A DNA stretch of 64,000 nucleotides from Lamellibrachia columna (Eukaryota > Annelida > Polychaeta > Sabellida > Siboglinidae), in NCBI GenBank assembly GCA_963662155.1, contig OY759266.1:8000026-8064025 (forward strand). Direction: 5' to 3'. The translations under genes were made by a program, and so were the position numbers. Of this stretch, positions 1 to 13,418 are shown piece after piece (position 1 is the stretch's first letter; each line of letters opens with the position of its first letter). Under the pieces are notes generated by a model, which saw nothing but the letters and a program-made list of their open reading frames with translations, was not told where the DNA came from and ran no database searches.

Positions 1-60
1 CCAATGGCTTCCTTGTCCACTTGCCATCTGTGCCTTTGGCTTGGATGGCAAATCTGGTTA
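1..60 (+). mobile_element. 3' end of a LINE (same family as 48517-49748 and 57828-60490)
   Basis: These bases match almost base for base the 3' untranslated end of the LINE inside the Polinton (49681-49740) and, in reverse complement, the start of the LINE at 57828. The shared text runs from the motif CCAATGGCTTCCTTGTCCAC to GGATGGCAAATCT. The copy continues beyond the left edge of the window, so its length is unknown. The other two copies end in a short repeated TTAAATCTTG tail; here the tail is decayed after about base 60. Confidence 0.85.
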
Positions 61-713
61 ATTATGAAACACAACGATTAACGTAAATCTGCACATGATA
101 CACGCTCGCACACACAATTCAATACATCTTTGGGCTTGGGGCATGTGACGTCATTGGGTCGTTGAAAACTTCGAACAGGTGTCAAGCCTAATATTATTAG
201 GCCCTAGCTATTACTAAATGAAGATGGTCTATTGTGGTTTCACTCGCACATTTCTTCCACAGGTATACAATCGTAGGCCCTGTGGATTGTATACCTGGTG
301 GCTGGTACTCCTGTATATCTAAATTTAGCACGAGCACTATACGCGCAGCTGTAAATCATCCCAAGCTGATAGGTCATGTATGCCTTGTTCGGGCGAATTA
401 ATGCGACGTAATCAAATAAACGCAGAATATTCATACCTTTAGCCACGCATTTGATGAATTCAACGACAACATATCTCATGAATTATCTGGTTCGCGAAGA
501 CGCGTACACGACGCATACACTCGAACTACGCATCGAACAATTTTGGCACCTGGCCGAGGGATTTCCCAGAACCGGTTAAAACGAGAGCTCCATGAAATGC
601 CGACACTGGTATCGCCCTCTGGGAGACTTATTGGAAACGACATTAGCTGTAACTCCACCAGGGTATGAAAATAAGAATTTTACGTTTTATGCATTCGAAA
701 GGATACTGTTACT
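61..713. other. Intergenic, probable promoter side of CCDC137
   Basis: No protein-coding segment that I can support lies here. The final 50 bases before 714 should contain the 5' untranslated leader of the CCDC137 gene. No TATA box is obvious. Confidence 0.4.
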
Positions 714-3700
714 ATGGGGAAATTAGCAAAACCGCAACGAAGTAAAAAACACAAAAAAATTAAGGCTGTCGACCCATTTTATCATGGAAATAGGAAACAA
801 TTTATTGACAGGTGAGTAAAAAATAGAAAAGTATCAACAATATTGTGATTGATATGGCGATAATTAGGGATTATGGTATAAACGTGGTCTTCGTTCCAAA
901 ATAGCCCTTTCCAGGAGTCTGCATGTTAAAGAGTTTAGAGACCACACGCTCTGCGAGTCAACGACAGGTTTATATCCTGGGCCCGAGTGAGTGTTATTTT
1001 ACTTCCCCTGCCCTTTGCTTTGGCAATTCGTTGGCGTGGCGTGTGCCCGGCTTTGACTTTGCCATTTGGTCTTCGGCTTTGCCTTGACAAATTACAGGCA
1101 GAAATAAAACTGGACAATTATACATAAATACTTGAAGCGGAGGATTATACGAGTCAACGCTTGACTCCCTCCCTCGTCGGCTCCTCGACTGCATCAACTA
1201 TATATAAGAAATCAAGCGCAGAACTACAGGCCAGTCAGTCTAACCAGCGTAGCAGGAAAAATATTAGGGCAAATAATCAGAGACAATGTCACTGAACACA
1301 TGAAAGATAATGACCTGTTGAGTGACAAACAATTTGGTTTTATTAAGGGTCGCTCCACAGTTGTCCAACTACTAAAAGTACTTGACTCCTGGACCGAGAC
1401 ACTAGAAAATGGTGGATGTATAGATGTAGTTTACTGTGACTTTATGAAAGCATTTGACAAGGTTCCACATCGTCGACTTATAGGAAAACTCCAGAGCTAT
1501 GGTATCAAGGGAAAAATTCTAGACTGGGTTGCAGCTATGCTGTCCCACAGAAGTCAACGCGTTAGAGTTAACAACTCATTCTCATCTTGGCAGGAGGTCA
1601 CCAGTGGTATACCACAAGGATCAGTGATTGGCCCTCTGCTATTTGTGATCTTTATAAATGATTTACCAGAAGTTATTAAAAGCTCTGAGCTATTCCTATT
1701 CGCAGACGATATGAAGCTCTTCCATGCAATCTACACTGAAGAGGACTGCACAAGTTTGCAACAAGATCTAATCCTTGCCGAACAATGGACAAACACATCA
1801 CTCTTAAAATTTCACCCAAATAAATGCAGCCACATGAGAATCGGACTATCAAACATAAGAAATGACGGATACACACTGGGACCTGAACACATAACAATTA
1901 CAAGCACAGACAAGGTGAAAGATATCGGAGTCACTTTCGATTCATCGCTTAACTTTGAGGCACATATGTCAGAAAAAATAAATAAAGCCAATTCGCTTAT
2001 GGGGATAATTCACCGAACTTTCGATCACATGGATGAGCAGTGTTTTTCTACAATTTTTAAGTCTCTTATCCGCCCACATATTGAATATGCTAATCAAATA
2101 TGGTCTCCACACCTAAAGAAGCATATCACATCTCTTGAAAATGTTCAACGTAGAGCAACCAAATTAATTCCTGGTTTTAAAGACATTGAGTATAAAGAAC
2201 GTCTACGGAAACTGAAATTACCAACTTTAGCATACCGTCGCCTCAGAGGAGACATGATTGAACTATATAAAATCCTAACAGAGAAATATGGTGCAGCTGT
2301 CTCATCCAATTTTGTGACATTGAGGGTCAATGAATTAGATACGAGAGGGCACCACCTAAAAATATTTAAAGAAAGATGTCGATTAAACATAAAAAAACTA
2401 ATTTATACACCGATGCACAGATATATGGAACAGCCTCCCACAGTCTGTGGTAGGGGTTCCATCGGTACAGTCCTTTGAGAGGAAAATAGACAAGTTGTGG
2501 CAAAATCATCCAATCAAACTAGATTACACTGCCCCACCCCTATCCTGGAAACCGTCAGACGCATGCGTTCAATCTGAACTGACGATAAACGCGAGAGCTG
2601 GCATAAGAGGCAGTACAGCCTAATAGCCAGAAGAAGACCTGTAAGAACCTGTAAGAAGAGGAGGATCAAGTTAAAAGCGACCCGGCGTCGGATATTGTAT
2701 GTTTCAACCTAGGCAAACTTGTCCGCCCCACTCTTCGTCTCTGGGGCGAAAGTCCACACCGGGTGTTATTAACTCGCCGATTTGGGCTTTCCGTAGCCAA
2801 ATGGCTACGGAACTAATAACTTAAGTTTTAAAACCGATACGCACTAACCGTTTCACATATGTAATCCGTGACATACAACCGACACTTGGGCGTCAAGAAA
2901 CTGAAGAAATGTGCTCCAAATAATTATTTATGAGTACATTTATTGGTCACACAGAAAAGATTTCATAAATAGCGCCATACTGTGCACGTGATGTTGCCTT
3001 TGGGTCACATGATCAAACTCGATTTCGTGTAGAATGAGGCCAGAGTGGGCCAGCAGTACAGACATAAATAAAACGCCCATTAGTGAGTTAGTAGTTTATA
3101 GGGAGATGATTAATGATGTAACTTTATGGCCAGCAGACAGCAATTCTTAGCGTGACCTTATATAGATCACGATAATCCCGTTTGGTAATCTCGCTCACAA
3201 CAACATCCGGTTATATACAATTGTTGACAAGCACATGCGTTCTGACAAAAAGGTAATAATTTCACACTTTTACATGGTTATTGTCAGGTAACTTTAGTGA
3301 TATACATGTAAGAATGCGTACAGACACGAAAGACGTGTTTATTGCTCTGTTTATGGCATTTTTGTAAGGTTTCACGTTTCATGAAAATACTTATGTTTTA
3401 GCCGAGCGAGAACTTCGCCTTACATCAGCAACAGCCAGATAGAAAAAATTGTATGGCGATTAACTTTGCCTAGTTTCAGCCCAACCATTTTGGTGTACCT
3501 GGTGAACCGCTAGCATGGGCCAAACCCACCATTTATTCAACCGATGCTGGCAGGCTCTGGACCGAAAATGACTTATGACATTATTTGCCATTTCAATAAT
3601 TTTACTGATTGTCAACTGTTTGCGACTTCTGTATACATTCTAACTGCGGAATATTCTTATTCGCTAAAATTTAGACAATTATTCTAACAATACTTCATCT

Positions 3701-6700
3701 CGATTTGCAACAATTGAATTGATTTTAATTAAGCATTAACATATAATACAAAATACCCAAGTACAAAATATATTACTATAAAATGAAATAGTTATTTGTT
3801 TAATCAACAGACATCTTCTTTTAAGCAGTTTAATCAAGTTTAAGCATTAATTACTTAAATTGTTATCATTGTTTAATTATGTCAGTTGCTTTGGTTTATT
3901 TGATGGATATTGTTCTATATGCAATTATATATAATAATATTATGTGTTTGAGCTTGTGTGTATGTATTTGTGCGCAATTATAATTTCCTTTTTTTTTATT
4001 GAAGCACAACATGTACAGCATTGGTTGTAGTGAATTCTGTTACTAACGTGGGCTAAAATGTTCCGATTGTAGCTGAATTCAGTACCTACGCACATTTTCT
4101 ACGAAGTGGGCCGAACCATTCATGAAGCACAGCTTTGCCTGTACTAGGCTTTACGGCTGCTTTAGTGTCATATCCAAAAAAAGCAAGATGAAGTGAACAA
4201 AATTACCCTAGCTTCGCAATGGCAGCAGGTTGACAGATTGGCAGTATGTACAAGACTCAAGACATGAACATTTTCAACAAGTTGGTAGAGAATAACAAAG
4301 TAACAATTTTCTTCTATTAAGTTCAGTTGAGATTTACTTACTCGATATCTCGGCTGTCTACAGTAGCCTTCATCAGGAACTGAATTATGGGACTAGTTCT
4401 TCTACCCAATTGGCAAGGCAAGCAGGCCGTCCTGTACATGGTCGAGTTGGTATCCTCCCTCGTCTCGATTCAGGATTGGTGTTGTCTTTCTGATCCATAA
4501 TGGCCTCTTTAATCCATACAACTGTTACTGTCTGAATGGTCTGTTGTTGCAGACTTATGCTCTACCATCACTGTCTTGAATCCAGAACTGTGTGGTGAAC
4601 AGCTCTGGTCATATCCAGTTAATATCTTGACCATGAGTCAATTGAGTAAGCTAAATTGTCTTTTATGTACACTTCTTGAGAAATATAGACTGCATTGAGA
4701 ACACACATAAATAAAAAAATAATCAATTACAAACATATTGCTGCTGTAGAGACAGTGAGAAAGTGAACAGTCGACCATTGAAGGAAGACTGGCAGGATGT
4801 GCCCTCTACAGTTAAAGAAATCATGCGATTGAAGAAAGAAGCTAAGACAATGCCTAGGAGAAGGAAGAAGAAAAAGAACCATTTAGGTCAGTGTGTTGAA
4901 TTGGATTGTATTAGTAGGTATCGTGCAGTTGAAACAAGTCTAGCATCACTAGAATGAATTACATAATGAAATAAAAATGTATAATATAGATTGTTTAAAC
5001 AGCAATGAACAAGGCTTTTTTAAAGATGTTATGATTGGTGCTATATTTAGAGCTGGCAACTTTGCTGTTTGGATGTTTTATTAATATGTGTCTTGGCTGA
5101 TGAGATGTTGATTAATGATTGGAAAAAGGCACACGTTGGTCACACAAACAGTAATGTACATTTGTTTAAAAAATTGCTAATGTTATCATGGTTGCATCTT
5201 TTAATCACATATTTACTTATTTTGTAAAGATGATGATGATAACTGCTCAAAATTATAATTACATGTTTATTATTTACATCGCAATTGTTAATTATTTACA
5301 TCGCAAATCTGGTTCATTGATGTCCAAATATGTAGTGTGTGAACAGTTTATGTAACATACGCAGTCAATTTAATAAAAAAAAAATCTATTTTGTTCCAAT
5401 CACTGAAAGAATTGACTTTAGTCATTATATCTGGTAAGGCTCAAAATGGTGAATAACCAAAATGGTAAACACTGCGGGTGAATGCCGATCATGGACGTGA
5501 CTTCCATCCTCTCACAGATCACATGACAAAGTCGTGAAATTCATGAGTTTTCAGTGTTTCCATTTTCACTTCAGTTAATGTTTGCCTGGTGATTTCACAA
5601 AAAAAAACTAAGTACAAAAGTTGCACAAACGAGCTGGCGTGTTGCAGTAGATACTAGTTAGGTTTGATTTTTCACAATGAATTTAAAATGAGACTAGCAA
5701 AAAAATCAAATTGAGGAGGAACCTTTACATATCAGGTAAATGTTTTGCATTTTGCTCTGATTTTATTCACTGTTTGTTTCTGACAGAGTTAGCATCACAA
5801 CCTGTTGTGAAAGAACGTGGCATGACACGTCCCCTGAAACCAGTGCCAGACTTCAAACAGGGGCCTCGAGAGTCGGAGTCACACTTCATGCACCGTATAG
5901 AGAGAGAGTCGAGTGCCCTACTCAACAAGGTCAAACTGGAAGAAAAGTTCAAGGTCAGTCTGAAATGTCAGCTTGTGGTTGCTGAATTTCAGTTTTGAGG
6001 AACCCATTGTAAAAATTAGAATGCCCTGAACAATTTTGCTCCAGGTCAATAGCCTGATAAGTAAACACTTATTCTAGTAACCCACCATCAACACTTGTAT
6101 TATGCATTTGGCTGAATTATTTTACATATATATTGTGTAATATACGGTTGATAAAAAACTCCCTCCTCAATTAATTTAGCCCATCATGAATCAGGTATGT
6201 TTATGTTCAAATCTGTAGTGCATGAATAGTTGTTAAAGTAATATACACACCTGGTTTAATTAATACTTTTGTTAAAATCAATGAAAGAATTTATTTTGAT
6301 CTTTATATAATGTAACTTGTGAAAGTCATATGACAGTATGTACTGAGTCACATGACAGTATATATTATAGTATAAAGGTGTTAGACCACCTGTTCAATTT
6401 TGACTGGTTCCATTAAAAGTTTGTCTGATGATTTCATAAAAACTAATTAACACATTTGTATAAATGAGCTATCATGTTGTAATAGACATATGAGGGGTTT
6501 GAATTTATGCAAAAAATTATGAGATTCTAAAATGAAAAAAGCAAAAAACCTAAAGAAGGACATTTAAGGCTGCTTCAGTTAAGGGACTTCACACATAACC
6601 CACATTTCAATATGAACTCTACTTTTCATTATTTTGTGTAATTTTATCTTCCTTCCGCCCCCGTTTATATATACATGTGAAAAAAATTTATAATGGATAA

Positions 6701-8659
6701 TAATATTGCAAAGGCCATGACATGTGCATAGGCGATGGACTGCTGGTTAAACAGTGATAAACATAAGATATATGGACTCAAGCAGACATGACAGATTAGA
6801 TAATCAAAGTACCTGTGTTCATTCCATACAGGTGGATCTTGATATTGCTGCAAACGGCGAAGTGAAAGTGAAGAAACAGAAACGGAGTAAAAAGAAAAAA
6901 GAGTTAGTAACAAAAACATTCTTTTACACATAATGTCTGGTTAGTTTCAGATTGTTTTACTCTCAATAGCTACTTGTGTGTTAATGTTATTTTTGAATTC
7001 TTAATTCTAAAATACAGTAGAGTGGAACTCCACTATTAAGTTCACTTGGCTAAAGTGACTGTTATGGAAATAATTTTGGACTGTCCCAGGGTGACCATAA
7101 TGGCAAAGTGGCTGTGTTTGACTGTTCCCTCTTTTCATGGTACTATTCCATTTATTAGAAATCTGCTTACAGGCGACAAAAGATGAAAGATATGAGGAAA
7201 AAGGATCAAAAACTGCAGCGTCGTGATAAGAAGAAAACCGGATTTGAAGAACTGAATGGTAAGTTAGAGAGAAAATAGACTTTGGTTACGTTATATAAAT
7301 GTAAAATGTTATTTGATGAAGAAATGTTGTATACACTTCACATACTTGCAAGTGCAAAAAAAATGCAAATTTTGCCTTTAAACTTAGTAGTGCTAATCTG
7401 TCATCAGCATTTATCAACCACTAAAACGTGGCATTTTTTGCTATGAAGGCAAATAATCTGGCCATAATTGATTAGAAAATTGGTTCAAAAGCTGCTGGCT
7501 AAGATAATACGATGTCCAAAAAAATTAAACATGCCTTTGGTGGGTGTACATTTTAGCAACAAGATAATTTAGCACATCTATTGTTGCTATTTTTTTTATT
7601 TAATACCTTGATAAAAGGTGATGTAGTACAGGTATATTAGTGTGTAACAAAGGTTATGTATCTTTTCTTCAAAAGAATTTGCCTTGATACCTGCTGCCAT
7701 TGTGATTGTTATTTGATCAAACTGGCATGGGTATTGCAATTAACTGAATGCATGTATGATGTTACACCTGCATTGTATTTTTCAGACGATGTTGCATTTG
7801 GTGAGGTAGCTTCAGAACCACCAGCCATCACTGCTATGCCAAGGAAGGCTGCCCCCACTACAAAAAACAGGGTGTGTTTACTGTCAAATATATTAGTTGC
7901 TATACACTCCGCTTAAAAAGCTGCGATAAGATAAGAATTGTAAAAATGTCTCCTTCATTCCTGGTCACAATCGTGGTAACGGACATTGTTTATGAGGTAG
8001 GGGTATACAGCGTACATTGTATTGTGATGCATTTTGTGTGTGTTTGTAAGTGGATCTTGCTTGACTTGCATAATAATATTAAACATTCTTATATTACACG
8101 TCACCTAAAACATATTTAAATGTCGCAGGATTTCATACTTTTACTAAAATCCAATAATATTACAAAATATAACAATAAAAAAAATTTATTTACAAATTGT
8201 TTAACTGTCATTGGATATTTCTTACATATTTGTATACTTGTTATTAAAACTTAGAAATAAACAAATCTGAGAGCAGGGCATTTCTCGTTTGTACTACTAT
8301 TTACATTGTTATTGTTATCAGATAAAATATAATTATATTTAAAAAAAAACATTTTGTAATTACCTACATGCATTACAGATATGTTGATATTGTGTTTACA
8401 TGCACTTTGGAGATGATTAAGATTAGTGTGTAATCTTGTTTGATAGCCTGGTGTGAAGTCATTGCTGTTGAAGAATATCATCCGTGAGAACCAACTTCGC
8501 AATCCTTCAGTGAACGTGCACCGTCAAATAGGAGAAACTACAAAACGACGCAATTTATCAATGGCACGACAAAAGACTCTGGACTGTGAAAGAGAACGTG
8601 TGATTGAGATCTATCGGACGATGAAAGCTGAAAAATTAAAGGCATCAATGAACATCTAG
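714..8659 (+). CDS. CCDC137: CCDC137-like coiled-coil protein (7 exons)
   Basis: Exons: 714-811, 4750-4886, 5787-5953, 6832-6902, 7173-7258, 7786-7871, 8447-8659; 858 nt, 285 codons plus TAG. Every junction has AG/GT sites and keeps phase. The start ATG at 714 opens MGKLAKPQRSKKHKKIKAVD, a basic N-terminus. Family landmarks: STVKEIMRLKKEAK in exon 2, KPVPDFKQGPRESE...FMHRIERES in exon 3, DVAFGEVASEPPAITAMPRK in exon 6, and a C-terminal helix ARQKTLDCERERVIEIYR in exon 7. These match, in order, segments of vertebrate CCDC137, a basic protein of the nucleolus and mitotic chromosome surface (known from the family). Human CCDC137 is of similar length from memory. Lysine/arginine-rich segments in exons 2, 4 and 5 suggest nuclear and nucleolar targeting. 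Intron 1 is 3.9 kb because a LINE and a DNA transposon have inserted in it. Exon 1 is the least certain exon. Confidence 0.85.
1215..2680 (+). mobile_element. 5'-truncated LINE with reverse transcriptase fragment, in CCDC137 intron 1
   Basis: An open frame from about 1221 to 2478 encodes a non-LTR reverse transcriptase: NYRPVSLTSVAGK, then motif A FMKAFDKVPHRRL, motif B SGIPQGSVIGPLL, and the catalytic FADD at about 1697-1708. The C-terminal connection domain follows (EYANQIWSPHL, VQRRATKLIP). The usual last residues (FERKIDKLW...) appear in another frame after about 2440, so the copy is frameshifted. Endonuclease and 5' parts are absent, which is usual for 5'-truncated insertions. It resembles CR1/jockey-type elements but is a different family from the LINE at 57.8-60.5 kb. 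Confidence 0.85.
2709..3472 (+). mobile_element. Non-autonomous DNA transposon, copy 1
   Basis: This 764-bp element begins CTAGGCAAACTTGTCCGCC and ends GGCGATTAACTTTGCCTA, imperfect terminal inverted repeats. The flanks GTTTCAAC (2701-2708) and GTTTCAGC (3473-3480) look like an 8-bp target duplication with one later change. A second copy in the same orientation lies at 56563-57331 and is collinear over its whole length. No transposase is encoded. A perfect palindrome CCGTAGCCA/TGGCTACGG lies near 2793-2812 in both copies. The 8-bp duplication suggests the hAT superfamily, but that is inference. Confidence 0.8.
3480..4749. other. Rest of CCDC137 intron 1; possible old retroelement fragment
   Basis: AT-rich intron sequence. 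At about 4190-4620 a less AT-rich stretch contains, on the minus strand, a phrase reading CCTGATGAAGGCTACTGTAG followed by GACAGCCGAGATATCG. This resembles the region downstream of Penelope-like or similar retroelements as I remember them. No coding frame remains, so this is only a weak suggestion. Confidence 0.25.
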
Positions 8660-9357
8660 GGGTGGTGGGGGTAAAATATTCACTTAGGGGTGATTTCAAA
8701 ACATTGACATTGGACACTACACAACATTTTGGGGGGATGGGTTTAGAGGCTGTTTTGTTTAGTGTTGTACACTGATGTATTTTCCCATAAACATTGTTTA
8801 GTTTCCAATAACTGTTCATAAGGGTGTTGACTTAAGCACATTGTATAACCATGTGTGTATGTGTATGCCTGTGTATTATGTGATGGTCATAGCAGGAAGG
8901 ACAAGGACCTTTCTATGGGCATCCACCTATCAGTGTAATTAAAAGTTTCAATTGGGGCAGAGGTTAAATGACATTGGTTTTGTATAGTATTATACATATA
9001 TGTTTCAAGATTATAATGTTCAGCGGGATATGTACATTTTCACAATGTTAACATTACAACATGAAAAATTACGTTTTGTAAAGCCATATTCACAATTCAT
9101 GCAGACATCGATTCATCATCAGATTTAAACTTTGATTTATAAAAGATTTTTGATGGCCAGTGATGGGACATTCAAAACTTTATTAAGATCTCAAGTTTGG
9201 TAGGTCTATTTTTTCCAACAGGTGATGTTGGTTAGTTCTTTGTAATTCATTTGAAGAATGTGATGCAATCACAATGTGGCAAGGTATAATAATGGTAGAA
9301 TTAAATAATTTGCAAACACAATTTTCCTGGAGCTGCATTAAATTAATTTCAAATAAA
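8660..9357 (+). terminator. Probable CCDC137 3' UTR and poly(A) signal
   Basis: After the TAG at 8657-8659 no further exon is seen. An AATAAA hexamer at 9352-9357 could end the transcript, giving a 3' UTR of about 0.7 kb. Other AT-rich hexamers are possible, so the site is a guess. Confidence 0.3.
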
Positions 9358-12012
9358 AAAAAAATTATATTGGTGTGCATTGCACTGTGCAATGCTTCGG
9401 AACAGACAAATGCATACAGGTATTTTGTGAGTTACTCCTTTTTTTAGAAACAGTATATCTTGTGTTGCCTATGGATGTATCTGTTAACAATGATTAAACA
9501 AATTGACCACATATTGACTTGCTAGCTAGAATCATATACTTGAAGAACAACACAAAAATATTCACACTGCACTTGTGTATGATTGGCTTATGTGTAATTA
9601 AATGCAAAACACATGATTGTGATCCCACCAAAACTGTTTTTTCACTTTATTACAATGATGGTATGCATATTTTTGCACTGCATTGTCCAATCACCAATGC
9701 TGGTAGGCACGTAGACTTATCTATGGACAAAGTGAAAGTGTTGGTCAATTTCACAATTTGTATTTATATAATTTGAACCTGACAAATGTCTGATGATGAT
9801 CAAAAATAGCCGAATATTGTCAGCATGATGCTATATTGTGATTTTGAATATGTCATGTGTGAAATTGGGTCGAGTACTGAGCACCCACAAATATGTGGAG
9901 TAGACAAGTGTGGTAAACCTGAGAAAAAAACAGGCATGCCACCTAGTGAGGAAAAATATGCATAATTCAGATCTGCAAATTTTTATGAAAACATAAAATA
10001 CAAACAATTGTTAGTGAGAGACATATATGCAGTCTAACAATAATATGATTATGTTTTTGTTAGATTCCCGTGATGGTTTGTAAAATGTTAAACAGTGCAA
10101 CAACCTCAATCTATATTAATATATTTAACATTGTTTTCTGGTTTAAGTAACATTTTAAGCTAACTGAAAAAAAATCATGTAAGCTTACAATAAAATGTTG
10201 TCCGACCTAGATAATTGAGATATTGTTTGGTGATTGCACACATTAAAAAACTAAAATACGTATAGATGCCTATTAATTTTACCCAGGTGTCACAAGAGCA
10301 TGGAATTTACTCCCACAGAAGTAATAATTTATTGGATGAGACTCCCGTCAATTATTTCCTTTCAGCAGGCTGTGAGCACAGCCAGACTACATACACGCAG
10401 TCAGTGTTTACTCAAATTCTTGCTCCAGGTTAAGCATGTAAAAGGCTAACAAATAGTACCCTGTTGATTTTAGCGACAAACATTATTTGCACAATTTATA
10501 TTATTTTGCCACGTTTATGCACCAAGCACACGCACCACAACTCGCATGTCTGCTAACGAACGAAGTGATAGTGTGGGGGGTCCGCGTGAAGTAGACGGAT
10601 GAAGATTGTTTATCTTAGCCATGTGGTTTTGACGTCGAGCCGTGACATCCCGGAAGTACATATCATCCAATAAGCAACATGCCTGGTCGCCATTGCGTTG
10701 CCCGGATGTTTCCGACATAGTACGAGTGGAAGCCGACGTTTATCTTGTGAAAGCGTGGGATATAATTTTCTTGAGGTAAGAATTGGAGCTGTTTAATCAC
10801 CAATCACGGTATGATACCCTGCCCAATTTATACATATTTCAACCCGCCAGGTGCATGTCAGAGATAGCGTCAGAGATAGTGTAAACTGAGATCGTTTTTA
10901 TGCGGATGTAGTAGCGGGTTTGAAGAGCTGGCGGCAGCTTAAAAGTTCGACTGACAAAAGCGTGGAAATGGCTTCCTCGGCCATGCTTGTCGACCTAATA
11001 CCGGCTAAGCTAATCGACAGTTACTTAATCACACTAGCTCCTTAACGACATTCCCGTGAGATTGCTGCTATTTCGTATGTGGCACGACTATGGTATTTGG
11101 GGAACGACAAATGGAACAGATCTATGCGATATGGCCGAGGCAGCAGTGAGTAGCCTTTTTGCACGTCGCCGTCGGTGACGTATGTTATCCGTGTCATTTC
11201 GATAGGCTTCCGTGGTGCCGGTGGGTGATAATGGATCGGTTTACAAAGTAATTCTGGCGCTGACGGTTCACAATAAATTGTCAACACTGACCAGATTGTT
11301 ACTCGATTACCTATTAATCAATGCACTAGGTATGTGACAATTATTTTAGAATACATTGTATCTCAATAAAACTGATACGACAGAAAAGAGCTTGAAACAG
11401 CTTTAACATGGTGTTTAGATATTTGTTCTGTGGTGAATATTAAGAAAGTTATGCCAATTTGAATGTCGGAAATTATGTCTAAATTTCGTCCCTTTGTTTT
11501 ACAGTAAAACATAGGCAAACGTGTGACCAGTAATCAAGTTTTTGCACTTCAAAATGTCATAATTTTCTTAATATTAATATTATTAAGATAACAAATTTAG
11601 TGTATAATTCCTATGGACAACTATTTATAATGATGTAGTTTTCATTACATTGTGATGCCAATTCAGTTCTTAGATTAATAATTAATTACTCAAACGAATC
11701 ATTTTATGAAATTATTTATTTTATAAATTCATTCATACATCATATATTTTAATGAAATGTTCAATGAGATCACACCACAAAATAACATACAAACTGGTTA
11801 TGGGAAAGTAATGTGTCTGTCCATAGTATTTCTCCAATCACACATCATTAATTACTTCCCGAATCACTAATTAACCAACTTATTGGATTAATAAATTTCT
11901 TTAAAATGTCATTCATAATTAATATATTTCAATGATATACACACAATAAAACACTACTAAGGAGTAGAGAAACTGGACATAGCAAAATTAAGTATGTAAA
12001 ATGTATGTCACA
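9358..12012. other. Intergenic AT-rich stretch
   Basis: No recognisable coding exon. A less AT-rich island at about 10500-10780 has an open frame on the minus strand (10718 down to 10515, MSETSGQRNGD...) and, on the plus strand, a good 5' splice site TTGAG/GTAAGA at about 10775. This could be a divergent promoter with a non-coding first exon, but nothing identifies the product. The rest (10800-12000) shows only simple AT-rich sequence. Confidence 0.3.
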
Positions 12013-12340
12013 ATTACACATAATTAATTATTTCATGAATAACTAATTAACCGACTTAATTAGACATACAGACATGCAAACACTACAATTGTTTTACATA
12101 TATTCATAGTTAGTCATAGACACTTGAGCAATTCCACAATTACACATAATTAATTATTTAAAGAATAACTAATTAACCGACTTAATTAGGCATACAGACA
12201 TGCAAACATGACAATTGTTTTACATGTATTCATTGTTAGTCATAGACACCTGAATAATTTCAATGACATTTTCAGTATAAAAAAAACCAGAAACTAGACA
12301 TAATGACAATTGTTCTACATGTATTCATTGTCAGTCATCA
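12013..12340 (+). repeat. Tandem repeat, about 126-bp unit, 2.5 copies
   Basis: The phrase ATTACACATAATTAATTATT recurs at 12013 and 12139, and the second half of the unit (GACAATTGTT...CATGTATTCATTG) recurs again near 12303-12340. The copies differ by scattered substitutions and small indels. A weaker relative of the same AT-rich text is visible near 11840-11890. Confidence 0.7.
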
Positions 12341-12416
12341 ACAACATCCTTCAAAGCTGTGAGTGTACGCGAAATCACACGGTCATGTTCAGTGTACACA
12401 AACAACACATGACCAT

Positions 12417-12518
12417 TCAGGATGTCTTCACCAGCACAGGGCAAGGTAGCGAAGTTGTCTGCTGCGTAGCAAGTCCAACTTTGGCAGCAGGAACCTTCCG
12501 TTTCTTTTTTGGAGGCAT
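12417..12518 (-). CDS. Short ORF with SV40-like nuclear localisation motif (uncertain gene)
   Basis: On the minus strand an acceptor-like TTTAATTTCAG lies just before AAGATGCC. The ATG at 12518 opens a 33-residue frame beginning MPPKKKRKVPAAKVG, which contains the exact basic string PKKKRKV. Upstream on the same strand a GC-richer segment ending CTTCTTGAAG/GTAAGG (donor after 13418) could be a 5' untranslated exon, giving an intron of about 0.9 kb. An alternative reading frame over the same exon is open for longer, down to about 12340, but has no ATG. The ORF could be the 5' end of a gene whose remainder was displaced by the tandem repeat, or simply non-coding. Confidence 0.25.
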   Translation of the reverse strand: MPPKKKRKVPAAKVGLATQQTTSLPCPVLVKTS

Positions 12519-13418
12519 CTTCTGAAATTAAAATGTATAATATGTATTAATTAGTATGCAATAGTATCCAGATTATAGATACTAAAACAAGATTCAATAT
12601 ATTATACTTAAGTGAGCATATGATGTGTTCTAATATATAATCAGACCCACCACTCAAATAACCTAACTCTAACTGCTTGTGTATTAAGTATTCATCACAT
12701 AAACCACAATCACATAAAAGACGTACAAGTAGTTTCAATTACAATTTAGAGTAACAATGGCTTCTTTTTGTGTTGAATCACCTTTTGTGTTAGCTCCAAA
12801 GTCCAAATAGGCTGAACAGCCAACAGAAGCAATGTCAATGAGGACTGCTCAATCAAATGATCTAATTGCATCAAATAAACAATCACTATCAAGTAAAATA
12901 ACCAAATTCTAAATACTCACACTAAGTTACAGTCAAACATTAAGTAAAAACAACTGATGTAGCAGAATTCATTGAAACCTCTATAGATCTAACAGCAAAC
13001 AAGCTTAAATGCACATGTCTTTGTTTGTAAGCACTTGCTGAATAGCTAATGAGGACGCCTAAAACAGGTCATGTGATCACCGGGCTGGCGACAACAACGA
13101 TTGAGAACGATCAGAAATCGTCAATCATCCACTAATCCATATTATTGCATGAGTTACCAACAATCCATAACTGGCTAAAATAATATAACATTAATACTGG
13201 ATGCCTTAATTGCACAATTAAACATGGTTTTGATGGTAAAATAAAACTGAGTGATCGTTCGAATTTGTCAACATCGACATTTCTTGGAGCGAACATCGGT
13301 TTTACCGCGGCTAAAAACAAATACTTCTCTGCCATAGATTTCTCACAAACTTGGCCAATATATACATAAATATACATTAAACATGTGTATAAAGTTAAAA
13401 AAGTTTCATATCCTTACC

